Shown: positions 16,878-25,824, counted from the stretch's first letter. The stretch: DNA of 64,000 nucleotides from Thermohalobaculum sp039513195 (GCA_039513195.1 JBCCRM010000014.1:1-64000); one strand, 5' to 3'. Notes: generated by a model from the letters alone, not told the origin. Numbers and translations are program-made.

Positions 16878-17879
16878 TTAAAAGACACTGTGATCGCCCC
16901 GTTCCACCTCCGCATCGCCGCGGATTACCTGGGCATAGTAGTCAAACAGAGTGTCCGACCCGGCGGAGGGCGTCGCCTCGGCATTATAGCGGCCGGTTGC
17001 GGGGTCCAGGACCAGCATGGACTCGGTCGCGTAGAACTTGCCGATCCGGGCAAGTTCAGCCTTCGCGGCCAGAGACGGCACCACCCGGCCGAGCGTGGCC
17101 AGGCCCCAGATGATCGCATCGAGGAGCGCCACGGGCACCCGTTTCACCTTCGGCTGTCGGCCCAAAAGTCCGAACAGATGCTCCGCTTGCTGCATCGGTG
17201 TGATCGCGGGACCCGGACCGCCAATCGGCAGAATCCGGTTGTGCCGCGACGGATCGGCGATGCAACCGGCCAGATACCCGCCCAGATCCCGGTCGCTGAT
17301 CGGCTTGCAGGACGTCAACGCGCCGTCGCCGAAGACCAAGAAGGGTTTGCCGCGCTTCACCCGATCGATCTGGCCGGACAGCGATTTGAAAAAGGCCGTC
17401 GGCCGCACGATGGAATAGATTAACCCAGATTCGATCACGGCCCTTTCCGCCGCAAGTTTCGCATGCTGAAAGGCCAGTTTCGGCGCTTGCACGCAGATTG
17501 CGGACAGCAGAACCACCTGGCCGACGCCAGAGGCCTTGGCGATCTCCAGGGCCGTCACCGTTGCCTTATGGTCAATAGCCCAGGCGTCTTCCGGACTGCC
17601 GGTGCGGGAGGCCAGGCAGGACACCAGGGCCTCGAAACGATCCCCGCAGAACCCGTCCTCTCGGAGAGAGGCTTTGCTGGTCACATCGCCGAAGCGCAGG
17701 GTTGAGCCCTCCGGCACGCGGGGCACTTTATCCTCGGCGGGGCGGCGCAGGAAACAGGTGACATCATGGCCAGAGCGCAGGAGGGCCGCGGTGGTCGCCC
17801 GCCCGATGGTTCCCGTGGCGCCCAGTACCATGACGCGTTTCGGCCGGTAACCGGCAGGGTGATTGGGGCTCCCACTCAT
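16878..17879 (-). CDS. bciA: Divinyl (proto)chlorophyllide a 8-vinyl reductase, BciA type
   Basis: NADPH-dependent reductase that converts the 8-vinyl group of divinyl (proto)chlorophyllide to ethyl in bacteriochlorophyll synthesis. A 333-residue atypical short-chain dehydrogenase with NAD-binding GATGTIGRATTAALL, and the BciA-specific run SCLASRTGSPEDAWAIDHKAT, VVLLSAICVQAPKLAFQHAKL, IYSIVRPTAFFKSLSGQ, and LPIGGPGPAITPMQQ. It is away from any photosynthesis gene cluster in this window, as is usual for bciA. Start ATG 17879 is preferred; GTG or ATG at 17900 would add seven residues. Presence implies bacteriochlorophyll synthesis elsewhere in the genome, or its recent loss. Confidence 0.9.
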   Translation of the reverse strand: MSGSPNHPAGYRPKRVMVLGATGTIGRATTAALLRSGHDVTCFLRRPAEDKVPRVPEGSTLRFGDVTSKASLREDGFCGDRFEALVSCLASRTGSPEDAWAIDHKATVTALEIAKASGVGQVVLLSAICVQAPKLAFQHAKLAAERAVIESGLIYSIVRPTAFFKSLSGQIDRVKRGKPFLVFGDGALTSCKPISDRDLGGYLAGCIADPSRHNRILPIGGPGPAITPMQQAEHLFGLLGRQPKVKRVPVALLDAIIWGLATLGRVVPSLAAKAELARIGKFYATESMLVLDPATGRYNAEATPSAGSDTLFDYYAQVIRGDAEVERGDHSVF

Positions 17880-17969
17880 GGCGCCGGTGGTCTCCCACAT
17901 CGCCAGCGCCCGGTCCAGGGTGCAGCCCGCTAGCCGTCAGTCGACGTCGTTCCGACCCAGCCCGCGGCT

Positions 17970-19022
17970 TCAAACCAAGTGGTCGCCCAGATTGCGCTCC
18001 AGATCGTGGCGGATCGTGTGGTGATGCAGCGGCTGATTGCGCACGGTCGCGAACTCAATCAAGAAGCTTTCTCCGTGGAGCCGATAATAGATCGACGGCC
18101 CGCCCAAATCCGCCCCCGCCCACCCGAACCGCACGGCCATTGGGTCGCCAATTGCTAGGCGCCCCCGTTGCTCCTCCGCCAACGGGGCGGCGAAATTGTC
18201 GACCGCATAGACCTGCATCAGCCGCTCGGCGATCTGCGCTTGCTGCGTGCTGAGATCGCCAAGAGCCACGCCCTCTCGTGCGTCGTCCAGCGCATCTTCA
18301 CTGCCTGCCCGGGTGATGATGTTGCCGTAGGAGCGGTCGCGGATCAGCGCCGCCTTGCGGGTGGTCTCGGTGAGATCGGCATAGAGGATGCGGCCCAGCG
18401 TCTCCTCGTCCGGTAGGACCACCATGCCCTTATGGGGTCCGGATGGCACGGTGTTCGGCTCCGACGAAAACGACGACGGGGTGATCGAAATCACCGTGCT
18501 GCCGAGCAGTGTGAAGCTCAAGGTCAAGTGGTGCCCCTCGAACCGCCAGGCCCAGGCTCCATCCTCGGACGGGGTGCCGAAGATCGCGGTCGAGAAGCGC
18601 TCTCGATTCCGGTGTGATGGCCCCTTGCCCCATTCGTCGCGCAGAATGTCCTGTTGCAGCATGATCCGCTCGGCCTTGGTCATCCCCTCCTCGCTGAGCG
18701 CAGAAGAGAGGAGGTCGAGCGCCGCGTCCTTCTGCTCCGGCTGCATATCCTCCAGCGGCAGACCGGGCGCGGTTCGGGCGCCAAGCATGTAATTCCAGCG
18801 CCGCCTCGTGCGGCTGTCGAAATCGAAGCGCGCTTCCTCCGCCTGCCGGTCGTCGAGGAGCGAGAGGAAACGCTGCGCGCGGTCGAGCATCTGCCGCCCC
18901 ACGGTCTCGGTCGCGGCGAAAGCGGCGGGTCCGGCCAGGGCCGCGGCGGCGCCGAGCGCCAAGGTCTCGCGACGGCTTACGGTGGCGGGGATCCGGCGGG
19001 CATTCCGGTTGGGGGACGTCAT
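17970..19022 (-). CDS. Tat-exported DUF3500 protein
   Basis: A 350-residue protein of DUF3500, whose function is not known to me. A twin-arginine signal SRRETLALGAAAALAGPAAFA ends near residue 40, so the folded protein is probably sent to the periplasm. Family features visible are RRWNYMLGARTAPGLPLEDMQPEQKDAALDLLSSALS, WAWRFEGHHLTLSFTLLGSTVISITPSSFSSEPNTV, and a C-terminal His-rich RNQPLHHHTIRHDLERNLGDHLV that could bind metal. Start ATG 19022 has AAGGA eight bases upstream; the longer frame lacks one. It follows the aminotransferase gene after a hairpin. Confidence 0.85.
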   Translation of the reverse strand: MTSPNRNARRIPATVSRRETLALGAAAALAGPAAFAATETVGRQMLDRAQRFLSLLDDRQAEEARFDFDSRTRRRWNYMLGARTAPGLPLEDMQPEQKDAALDLLSSALSEEGMTKAERIMLQQDILRDEWGKGPSHRNRERFSTAIFGTPSEDGAWAWRFEGHHLTLSFTLLGSTVISITPSSFSSEPNTVPSGPHKGMVVLPDEETLGRILYADLTETTRKAALIRDRSYGNIITRAGSEDALDDAREGVALGDLSTQQAQIAERLMQVYAVDNFAAPLAEEQRGRLAIGDPMAVRFGWAGADLGGPSIYYRLHGESFLIEFATVRNQPLHHHTIRHDLERNLGDHLV

Positions 19023-19079
19023 GGCCGATCCTTTCTCGGACAAGGGCGAAGGGTCATGCGGTTCCAGCCCTTGATGTGG

Positions 19080-19098
19080 GCCCCGCCAAAGGCGGGGC
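19080..19098 (-). terminator. GC hairpin after the class III aminotransferase
   Basis: An 8-bp perfect stem (19080-19087 with 19091-19098) closes a three-base loop, 24 bases beyond the stop of the minus-strand aminotransferase and 58 bases before the DUF3500 start. There is no T tract, so it may be an attenuating or mRNA-stabilising hairpin. Confidence 0.55.
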
Positions 19099-19121
19099 AA
19101 AGCCCCTCGGCCGCATAATCT

Positions 19122-20408
19122 TCAGGCGGCGATTTCTTCCGCCGCGGCCTCGATGGCGGCCTCGGTCTTCGCCAGGTCGTCGGCGCCATGGGCCAGCGAG
19201 ATATAGAACTTGCTCGGCGGCTTCAGGATCCCCTCCGACCGCATCACCGCATTGAACGCGGCGAGCATCGCGCCGTCGCCGTGGAACACGCCGCGATAGT
19301 CGCGGACCGGTCGCTCGGTGAAGACCACGTCGAACAGCACGGGGTCGCCGACGATCTGCGCTGCCACGCCCACCCTGGCGAACTGCGCCGACAGCGCCGC
19401 CATGATCGCGCTGCCATGGGCGCGGATCGCCTCGTAGCTGCCCGGGCGACGCAAGATCTCCAGCGTCTTTAGCCCAGCTACCGCCGCCACCGGATTGCCA
19501 CTGAGCGTGCCGACTTGATAGGTGAACCCCTCAGGCCCCACCGCGCCCTTGTCGAAATGCGCCATGATTTCGCGCCGCCCGGCGATGGCCGCCAGTGGGA
19601 AGCCGCCGCCGATCACCTTGCCCAGGGTGCAGAGATCCGGCGTCACCCCATAAAGCTCCTGACCTCCGCCATAGGCGAGACGGAACCCGGTGACCACCTC
19701 ATCGAAGATCAGCACGATGCCGTTACGCGCCGTCTCCTCCCGCAGCATCTCCAAAAAGCCGGGCGCGGGCGGGATCAGACGCTGCAACGGCTCGACGATC
19801 ACCCCAGCGATCTCGGCTGCATGCGCCCCTATCATCCGCCGGGCCGCTTCGGCGTCGTTAAAGGGGGCGACCAGAACCTCCGCCTCGACCGAGTGTGGGA
19901 TGCCGGCGCTGTCAGGCACCGGCTGCGGGAAATTGACCAATCGCTCCGGCGCCAGGCTCATCAGCGCTTCGCCCGACATGCCGTGATAGCCGCCCTCGAA
20001 TTTCAAGATCTTCGGCCGCCCGGTATGGGCGCGGGCGAGGCGCATGGCATACATGTCCGCCTCTGACCCGGTCGACACATAGCGGAGTTGCTCAGCACAG
20101 GCGACCGCATTGCAGATCACCTCGGCAAGCTCGATCCCCGCGGCATTCGATGCAAAAAACGTGAACCCGCGGGAGAGCTGCTCGGTCACCGCCTCGACCA
20201 CCTCCGGATGGCCGTGGCCCACCAGCATCGGGCCAGAGCCGATTAGATAGTCGACATATTCGCGCCCGCTCTCGTCCCAGACCCGGCTGCCGCGGCCCTC
20301 GCGCAAAACGATCTTCGGGTCAAAATTGCCGAATCCCCCGGCTGGTAGCACCCGATCCGCGCGGGCTAGCCAATCGCGCTCCGTCTCGGACTTGTGGCGC
20401 TCCAGCAT
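19122..20408 (-). CDS. Class III PLP aminotransferase, glutamate-1-semialdehyde mutase-like
   Basis: A 428-residue fold-type I PLP enzyme. Visible are the substrate/PLP segment YVSTGSEADMYAMRLARAHTGRPKILKFEGGYHG, the aspartate of LIFDEVVTGFR, and the Schiff-base Lys in LCTLGKVIGGGFPLAAIAG. It resembles glutamate-1-semialdehyde 2,1-aminomutase, but alphaproteobacteria normally make 5-aminolevulinate with ALA synthase, so a different amino-donor reaction is more likely. The exact substrate is not inferable. An apparent two-gene unit with DUF3500 lies downstream. Confidence 0.85.
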   Translation of the reverse strand: MLERHKSETERDWLARADRVLPAGGFGNFDPKIVLREGRGSRVWDESGREYVDYLIGSGPMLVGHGHPEVVEAVTEQLSRGFTFFASNAAGIELAEVICNAVACAEQLRYVSTGSEADMYAMRLARAHTGRPKILKFEGGYHGMSGEALMSLAPERLVNFPQPVPDSAGIPHSVEAEVLVAPFNDAEAARRMIGAHAAEIAGVIVEPLQRLIPPAPGFLEMLREETARNGIVLIFDEVVTGFRLAYGGGQELYGVTPDLCTLGKVIGGGFPLAAIAGRREIMAHFDKGAVGPEGFTYQVGTLSGNPVAAVAGLKTLEILRRPGSYEAIRAHGSAIMAALSAQFARVGVAAQIVGDPVLFDVVFTERPVRDYRGVFHGDGAMLAAFNAVMRSEGILKPPSKFYISLAHGADDLAKTEAAIEAAAEEIAA

Positions 20409-20619
20409 CGGCCGACTCCAGTCTGTCTGGGATATGCCGTGAAGTTTCCCCTATCGGCACAGAAATGCCAACGAGTTTCGGAAATATTCGCGATTATCCA
20501 GCGGTTTGGCATCCCATTTCCAGTGGCTCGTTCGCGCCTGTGCAACCGCTTAGGCGGGTTCTCTACCGTCCAGGGAATTGCGCCGCCTCTCAGTGGTCTA
20601 CAGCACCATTGGCTCAAAC

Positions 20620-21190
20620 CCGCGCAGGCGTGCCCTGCCCTGGCGCTGATACGTGAGCTGCCCGGCGATGCGATGCAACACCGCCTCCTACACCGCGACC
20701 TTGTTCGGCCGTCCGGCCTCCTCCAGCCGCGCGGCGATGGCCAAGGTGTTGGCGGGGAGCGATGGCAGCGCGTCGATCAGACCCAGTGTGCAGAACATAT
20801 CGTTGGTGAGGCAATTCCAGTGGGTCTCAAACTGGATCGGGATGCCCTCCCGATCGGCCAATTCGATCCAGCGGCGGATGACCGAGATCGCTCCCTCGAC
20901 CATTAGGGCAAAGACCTGGCAGATGATATTGTCGAGGGAGGCGCCGAAACTGCAGACGGGCCGGAGCGTATCGTGCAACGCCTCAACCAAGCGGGGAAAG
21001 GCGACGATCAAGGCTCAGCAAGGCGCGCTCCAGACATGGGTGGATCGCCTGGGTGGTTTCCAGATCGGCAAGGCCCAGATCGATGGCAAGCCCGTTGAAA
21101 TCGGCATCGCCAACCCTGTCGCAAACCCGATCCAGCCCCTACCGCTCGCCCGAGGCATCAAGGGGATGAACCGCTCAAAGCGGTTAAGAG
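20620..21190 (-). pseudogene. Decayed sugar-phosphate isomerase/epimerase (TIM-barrel) gene
   Basis: The 800-base gap between the aminotransferase and the desaturase contains broken coding on the minus strand. One frame at 20688-21011 reads IQFETHWNCLTNDMFCTLGLIDALPSL, strongly like the metal-site segment of xylose-isomerase-like TIM-barrel enzymes. Upstream, a different frame (about 21012-21140) reads DADFNGLAIDLGLADLETTQ, and a third frame continues downstream after 20740. The intact gene would need at least two frame corrections and also lacks its N-terminal half. The family assignment is by eye. Confidence 0.5.
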
Positions 21191-21206
21191 ACCCGGAGGT
21201 TCGTAC

Positions 21207-22190
21207 TCACGCCGCTTCGAGACGGCGAAGGGTGCCGTCGCCGCGGGGCACGATCCAAACCTCATCGTAGGGGTAGTCGGCCTCGGATTTGCTCCAGAGC
21301 TTCCGCAACACCTCGACCTGAAATTCGATCCATCCCATGGCATAGGGCTCAGCGCCGCCATCCCGCATCGCCGCATCCAGGTCCTTCAAGCGCCAGAAAG
21401 GGACCGACGGGAAGGAGTGATGAGCGGTATGATAGGGCATCTGCCAGCAGAGCCAGCGCATCAAGGCATTGGTCTTGGTCGTGCGTGTATTGCGGAGAAT
21501 GTCACTCTCGTGGCTCAGTCCCAGATGCTCGATAGTATTTTGGAGCTGGTGCACCGGCTTCATCAGGAGCAAAGGCGCGAGCCACAGGATCACCGCTGCC
21601 CAGGACTGGGCAATGACCGAGACGACGGCGATCCCGCCATAGAGCGCTGCATGGATCCGCGCCTCCCGTACGACGGTAGCGTGCTCGTCCGGGCGAATAT
21701 AGGGCTCCGGAACGATGCCACGGGAAAAGCGGACGATCCGGGCAATGCGGGAATACCAGTAGGCAGGACCCCAAAACCACAAGAGGTAACTCTGGAGGGT
21801 ATATGGCTCCCGGATCAGCTCCCCGTCCTTCTCCCAATTTTGAGTGTGCTGGTGGTGCGCCCAGTGCTGGATCTTGTCGAAATCGCGCGGGTAGATCATC
21901 AGGAAACCGATGACCCGGCCGAACAGGATATTGGGCGATTTGGTCTTGAACACCGTGCCGTGAGAGAGCTCGTGCTGCCCGGCATAGAGGAAGTTCAGCA
22001 GCACGCCGTGGACCAAGAAGACGGGCACAGCCCACCAGGTGCCCCAGAGCGTCCAGAGGAGGGTGCCGGAAAGAAGGATCGCGCCGGCATGAGAGCCGAG
22101 CTGCAACGCGCCCCGGAGATCGGATCGCTGCATCAGGCCGCGCATAACCGCGGGCTGGACGAGGCGGCGGCGGGTGAAACTGGCCTCCAT
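21207..22190 (-). CDS. Membrane fatty acid desaturase
   Basis: A diiron acyl or carotenoid-type desaturase of 327 residues, embedded in the inner membrane. The three histidine boxes are intact: HELSH (near 73), HWAHHQHTQ (near 108), and YHTAHHS (near 262), with a fourth His in NTIEHLGLSHE. Transmembrane segments are at about 32-62 and 190-215. The substrate may be a fatty acyl lipid or a quite different hydrocarbon; sequence alone does not say. Transcribed alone on the minus strand; a 167-bp inverted repeat element lies upstream. Confidence 0.9.
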   Translation of the reverse strand: MEASFTRRRLVQPAVMRGLMQRSDLRGALQLGSHAGAILLSGTLLWTLWGTWWAVPVFLVHGVLLNFLYAGQHELSHGTVFKTKSPNILFGRVIGFLMIYPRDFDKIQHWAHHQHTQNWEKDGELIREPYTLQSYLLWFWGPAYWYSRIARIVRFSRGIVPEPYIRPDEHATVVREARIHAALYGGIAVVSVIAQSWAAVILWLAPLLLMKPVHQLQNTIEHLGLSHESDILRNTRTTKTNALMRWLCWQMPYHTAHHSFPSVPFWRLKDLDAAMRDGGAEPYAMGWIEFQVEVLRKLWSKSEADYPYDEVWIVPRGDGTLRRLEAA

Positions 22191-22302
22191 GGCGGTCTCC
22201 TCGGCTTTGGTTGGCGATAGCCTAGCCGAACAGGACCGTGTCGCCCATTATAGTTTCGCCTGGCGGGACGGTTCCGCCCCGGCTGCGCCGTGCCGTCCTG
22301 GC

Positions 22303-22469
22303 CGCCGCGTCAGGCACCCGGCCGGTGGCGGCGTGGCCGCTCGCGGCGGCGTGTCGATATCGGTGCCTTTGGAAACGCCGCTAGGCGCCCGCGACCGTCC
22401 CGCAAGCGCCTTCGATGCAACCGCGCCGCGGGCGCCTGCGGTGCCACCGGCCGGGTGCCTGACGCGGCG
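22303..22469. repeat. 167-bp nested inverted-repeat element
   Basis: A perfect 27-bp inverted repeat (22303-22329 with 22443-22469) encloses a second perfect 11-bp inverted repeat (22383-22393 with 22427-22437). The right arm of the inner repeat ends five bases from the outer arm, so the whole can fold into one branched hairpin or cruciform. It lies in the 366-base gap between the stop of the hydroxyacid dehydrogenase gene (22557, minus) and the desaturase start. No T tract and no open frame of note. I see no target duplication. It may be a MITE-like insertion or a structured terminator. The rest of 22191-22556 shows nothing. Confidence 0.85.
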
Positions 22470-22556
22470 CCCCTGCGGCCTCTCCATCCATACAGCGTTT
22501 TGGGGCGACAGAGCCGCAGCAACCATTCCCGACAAGCAGCAGCTCGCACCGACGCC

Positions 22557-23450
22557 TCAGCCACCCTTTGGCCCGAAGAGCGCCGCCAGATAATCCACCA
22601 TCTCCGGCACCATCTTTTCGCCCCAGCCATTTGCAGCCGCCATCCCCAGCGCGTGTTTGGTCGCCGGTGCGATCTGGCTCGGCACGCCCAGATCATCGGC
22701 CATGGCGGCATAATAGCCAACATCCTTCCGCGCATTGCCGATGGAAAAGGCCAGCATTACCTCACGGTCGACCGCCTGGGCCCGGATGAAATCCATCATC
22801 CCGGATTTGAGCGGCCCGGCAGACATCACCTCATAGAGCTGCTGGCGCGGGATCTCCGCCCTGTCGGCGATCGCGAAGGCCTCGGCCATCGCAGTCGCCG
22901 TGGTCATGGCGAAGAAATTATTGATCAGCTTCAGGGTATGCCCGGCACCGAGCGGGCCGAGATGGAAGACATTCTCACCGAGATCCTCGAACACCGGCTC
23001 TGCCCGGGCGAAGTCCGCGGCCTCGCCGGCTGCCATGATGTTGAGCTTGCCCTCCACCGCATGCGCAGGCGTCCGCCCCAAGGGCGCGTCCATATAGGCG
23101 CTGCCGGCCGCTCGTACCTCCGCCCCCAGCGCTTTGGTCGAGCCGGGCAGCGAGGTCCCGAAATCGATAACCAGGCTGCCGGGCTTTAGGCCCGCGATCA
23201 CCCCCTCCGCGCCGCGCATCCGCGCCTCGACCGAGGCGGAGGTGTCGACGCAGAGCATCACGATCTCCGCCGCCTCGGCCAGCGCCTTTGCGGTCGGAAC
23301 CTCGGTTGCGCCACGGGCTACCGCCGCCTCGACATTGGCCCGGGCCCGGTTCGCCATTACGGTCATCGGATAGCCGAGGCTTTGCAGCCGGTCGACCATC
23401 GCGGATCCCATCAGCCCGAGCCCGATAAAGCCGATCGCCGGTTTCGCCAT
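22557..23450 (-). CDS. Beta-hydroxyacid dehydrogenase (3-hydroxyisobutyrate dehydrogenase family)
   Basis: An NAD(P)-dependent dehydrogenase of 297 residues that oxidises a 3-hydroxy acid or reduces the semialdehyde. The Rossmann motif is GFIGLGLMGSAM at 7-18; substrate-binding LGRTPAHAVEGKLNIMAAG and the catalytic Lys in GAGHTLKLINNFFAM are intact. Start ATG at 23450 is the only sensible one; codons further upstream in this frame overlap the SDR gene antisense to its meaning. It follows the SDR gene by 11 bases on the same strand, so the two are an operon. Substrate (3-hydroxyisobutyrate, glycerate or other) is unresolved. Confidence 0.9.
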   Translation of the reverse strand: MAKPAIGFIGLGLMGSAMVDRLQSLGYPMTVMANRARANVEAAVARGATEVPTAKALAEAAEIVMLCVDTSASVEARMRGAEGVIAGLKPGSLVIDFGTSLPGSTKALGAEVRAAGSAYMDAPLGRTPAHAVEGKLNIMAAGEAADFARAEPVFEDLGENVFHLGPLGAGHTLKLINNFFAMTTATAMAEAFAIADRAEIPRQQLYEVMSAGPLKSGMMDFIRAQAVDREVMLAFSIGNARKDVGYYAAMADDLGVPSQIAPATKHALGMAAANGWGEKMVPEMVDYLAALFGPKGG

Positions 23451-23461
23451 GCCGCGCCTCC

Positions 23462-24232
23462 TTATGCCATCCGGGTCAGATCGAGCGGCACGCCGGCCGC
23501 CAACCAGCCACCGTCCACCGGCAGCACCACGCCCGATACATATGCGGCCGCATCGGAGGCGAGCCAAAGGCAGGCCTGCCCGATCTCCGCCGCCTGGCCA
23601 TAGCGGCCCATCGGCACCGACCGCCGCACCGCCTTGCCCGCCGCCTCGCTCGGCGCCAGGCGGGCCATGCCCTCCGTCCCCTCGATGGGCCCAGGAGAGA
23701 TGGCATTGACCCGCACCCCGGCGGAACCCCATTCCAAGGCTAGCGACTTCGTCAACATATCCACCCCCGCCTTGGCCGCGCAAACATGGCTCTGCATCGC
23801 CATCGCCACCTGCGCCTGCGGGGCGGAGATATTGATCACGCTCGCCCCGGGCTTTTTCAGATGGGCAAAGCCCGCGCGCATCACATGGAACGTTCCGAGC
23901 AGGTCGATATCGACAACCGACTTGAACCCGTTGGGGCTCATCGCCACCGCGGGCGCTGGGAAGTTGCCAGCAGCGCCCGAGATCAGAACATCGGTGTCGC
24001 CCCAATCCGCCATCGCCTCCTCGACCGCCTCCGGGTTGCGGACGTCGAGCGCATAGCCCTTCGCGCCGTCGCCGAGCTCGGCCACAGCGGCGTCGACCTT
24101 CTCCTGGCTGCGCGAGGCAACCGCGACGGTGGCGCCGACCCGGGCGAACGCCGCCGCCACGCCGAGATTGATGCCGCTGGTCCCGCCGAAGACGAACACC
24201 CGGGCGCCGGAGAAATCGAAGCTTGCGCGCAT
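23462..24232 (-). CDS. Short-chain dehydrogenase/reductase (2,4-dienoyl-CoA reductase-like)
   Basis: A 256-residue classical SDR. The cofactor motif is GGTSGINLGVA near residue 16, a form seen in DECR/PECR-like enzymes, with NISAPQAQ and an altered active-site region where the usual YxxxK is replaced (VCAAKAGVD), as in 2,4-dienoyl-CoA reductases that lack the catalytic Tyr. The terminal GVVLPVDGGWLAAG is normal. It likely reduces an enoyl- or related acyl-CoA. First gene of a two-gene minus-strand operon with the hydroxyacid dehydrogenase; divergent from the DadA-like gene across 203 bases. Confidence 0.88.
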   Translation of the reverse strand: MRASFDFSGARVFVFGGTSGINLGVAAAFARVGATVAVASRSQEKVDAAVAELGDGAKGYALDVRNPEAVEEAMADWGDTDVLISGAAGNFPAPAVAMSPNGFKSVVDIDLLGTFHVMRAGFAHLKKPGASVINISAPQAQVAMAMQSHVCAAKAGVDMLTKSLALEWGSAGVRVNAISPGPIEGTEGMARLAPSEAAGKAVRRSVPMGRYGQAAEIGQACLWLASDAAAYVSGVVLPVDGGWLAAGVPLDLTRMA

Positions 24233-24435
24233 GGTTCGGTGTCCTCCTTGTCTGCCGCAGGGCCGCCTGCGACGCTCTCGGCGTCTCGGCTCGGCCCGCC
24301 CCCGCGACATCCATACACGCATCGCGCCCCCGGGCCAGGGGTTCCGCTGCGCAACCCGGCGGAACGAGGCCGCCACCCTTGCCCGACCCGGCAATGTGGC
24401 CATGATCGAGCATTGGAAGGCGAATAGGGGGACGC

Positions 24436-25683
24436 ATGGAGCAGAGACGCCACATCGCCGTGATCGGCGCCGGTATCGTCGGGGTCGCAACGGCGATCTG
24501 GCTGCAGCGCGACGGGCACCGGGTGACGCTGATCGACCGGGAGGGACCGGCCGCCGGTGCCAGCCACGGCAATGGCGGGGTCCTCGCCTCCGCCGGCATC
24601 GTGCCGGTGACGGGGCCAGGCTTGTTGGCGAAGGCGCCGCGGATGCTGTTCGACCGCGACGGGCCGCTCTGGCTGAAATGGCAGCAACTGCCGCGGCTGC
24701 TGCCCTGGCTGATCCGTTATCTCGGCCATTGCTCGGAGGCGGAGACGCGCCGCATCGCGGCCGCCCTGGCGGGGGTGACGGCCGACAGCCTGGCCGAACA
24801 CCAGGCGCTCGCCATAGGGACGGGCGCGGGGCGCTGGATCGTCCCCTGCGACTTCACCTATCTCTACCGCAATCGGGCGGCCTTCGAGGCGGATGCCCTT
24901 GGCTGGTCCCTCCGCGAGGAGCATGGCCACAAGGTAGAGGTGCTGGAAGGTCCCGCTCTTCGCGCCTACGACCCGAACCTCGGGCCGTCAATCGGTCTCG
25001 CCGCGGCGATGCCGGGCCATGGGCGGATTACGGACCCCGGCGCCTATGTGCATGCTCTTGCCGAGGATTTCCTGACCAACGATGGCCAATTCAGGCAGGC
25101 GGAGATCGACGATGTCACCGTCGAGCAGGGCCGGCTGACCGGTCTCCTTGCTCAGGGCGAGACGATCGCCTGCGATGCGGCGGTGGTCGCCACCGGCGCC
25201 TGGTCGGGCCCGCTTGCCCGGCGCCTCGGCATCCGTGCACCTCTGGAAAGCGAACGCGGCTATCACCTCGAATTGTGGGGGGCGAGCGCCATGCCCCGGA
25301 CGACCGTGCTCCTGGCGAAGGAGAAGTTCGTAGCAACGCCGATGGAGGGACGGTTGCGCCTCGCGGGCCAGGTGGAGTTCGGCGGGCTCCAGGCACCGGC
25401 GTCGCGCGCGCCCTTCCGCCTGTTCCGGAAGGCGATCCGCGAAGCGCTGCCGGGTATCACCTGGGAGCGGGAGGTTGAGTGGCTGGGCCACCGGCCGAGC
25501 TTGAGCGACTCGATCCCGGTGATCGGGGAGGTACCGGGCATCGCCGGGGCGTTTTTGGGCTTTGGCCATCACCATGTCGGCCTGACCTGTGGACCCCGGA
25601 CCGGACGCCTGCTTGCGCAGCTCGTCGCGGGGCGTACACCGAACCAAGACCTATCCGCCTATGCACCGGCCCGCTTTGCCTGA
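24436..25683 (+). CDS. DadA-like FAD-dependent D-amino acid dehydrogenase/oxidoreductase
   Basis: A 415-residue flavoprotein of the DAO family. The dinucleotide motif is IAVIGAGIVGVATAIWLQRDGHRVTLIDRE at 7-36, then GPAAGASHGNGGVLASAG; the C-terminal FAD-binding segment is GFGHHHVGLTCGPRTGRLLAQL. Such enzymes deaminate D-amino acids and pass electrons to the respiratory chain; glycine or sarcosine-like substrates are alternatives. Convergent with ydbL and separated by a GCAA-tetraloop hairpin. Confidence 0.88.
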   Translation: MEQRRHIAVIGAGIVGVATAIWLQRDGHRVTLIDREGPAAGASHGNGGVLASAGIVPVTGPGLLAKAPRMLFDRDGPLWLKWQQLPRLLPWLIRYLGHCSEAETRRIAAALAGVTADSLAEHQALAIGTGAGRWIVPCDFTYLYRNRAAFEADALGWSLREEHGHKVEVLEGPALRAYDPNLGPSIGLAAAMPGHGRITDPGAYVHALAEDFLTNDGQFRQAEIDDVTVEQGRLTGLLAQGETIACDAAVVATGAWSGPLARRLGIRAPLESERGYHLELWGASAMPRTTVLLAKEKFVATPMEGRLRLAGQVEFGGLQAPASRAPFRLFRKAIREALPGITWEREVEWLGHRPSLSDSIPVIGEVPGIAGAFLGFGHHHVGLTCGPRTGRLLAQLVAGRTPNQDLSAYAPARFA

Positions 25684-25824
25684 TCCGGCGCGGGCGGATG
25701 GGTTCGAGGGCTCGGGGCGCCGCGTCTGTCGCCCGGCTGACTCTCCACGGGCGCGGGTTTATAGGCGCCGCCGCGGGCGCCGCTCCATCCACATGCCCGA
25801 CCGCTGACGCGGCGGCCTGGACGG

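Noticed and set aside
19122..20408. Glutamate-1-semialdehyde aminomutase (hemL) for tetrapyrrole synthesis beside bciA
   Set aside because: Alphaproteobacteria normally make 5-aminolevulinate by ALA synthase and the sequence only loosely resembles HemL; adjacency to bciA is not enough.
22557..24599. A 680-codon open minus-strand frame spanning the dehydrogenase and the SDR gene
   Set aside because: Only the last 297 codons from ATG 23450 match a protein family. The rest overlaps the SDR in another frame and reads as composition-driven shadow, so there is no fusion gene.
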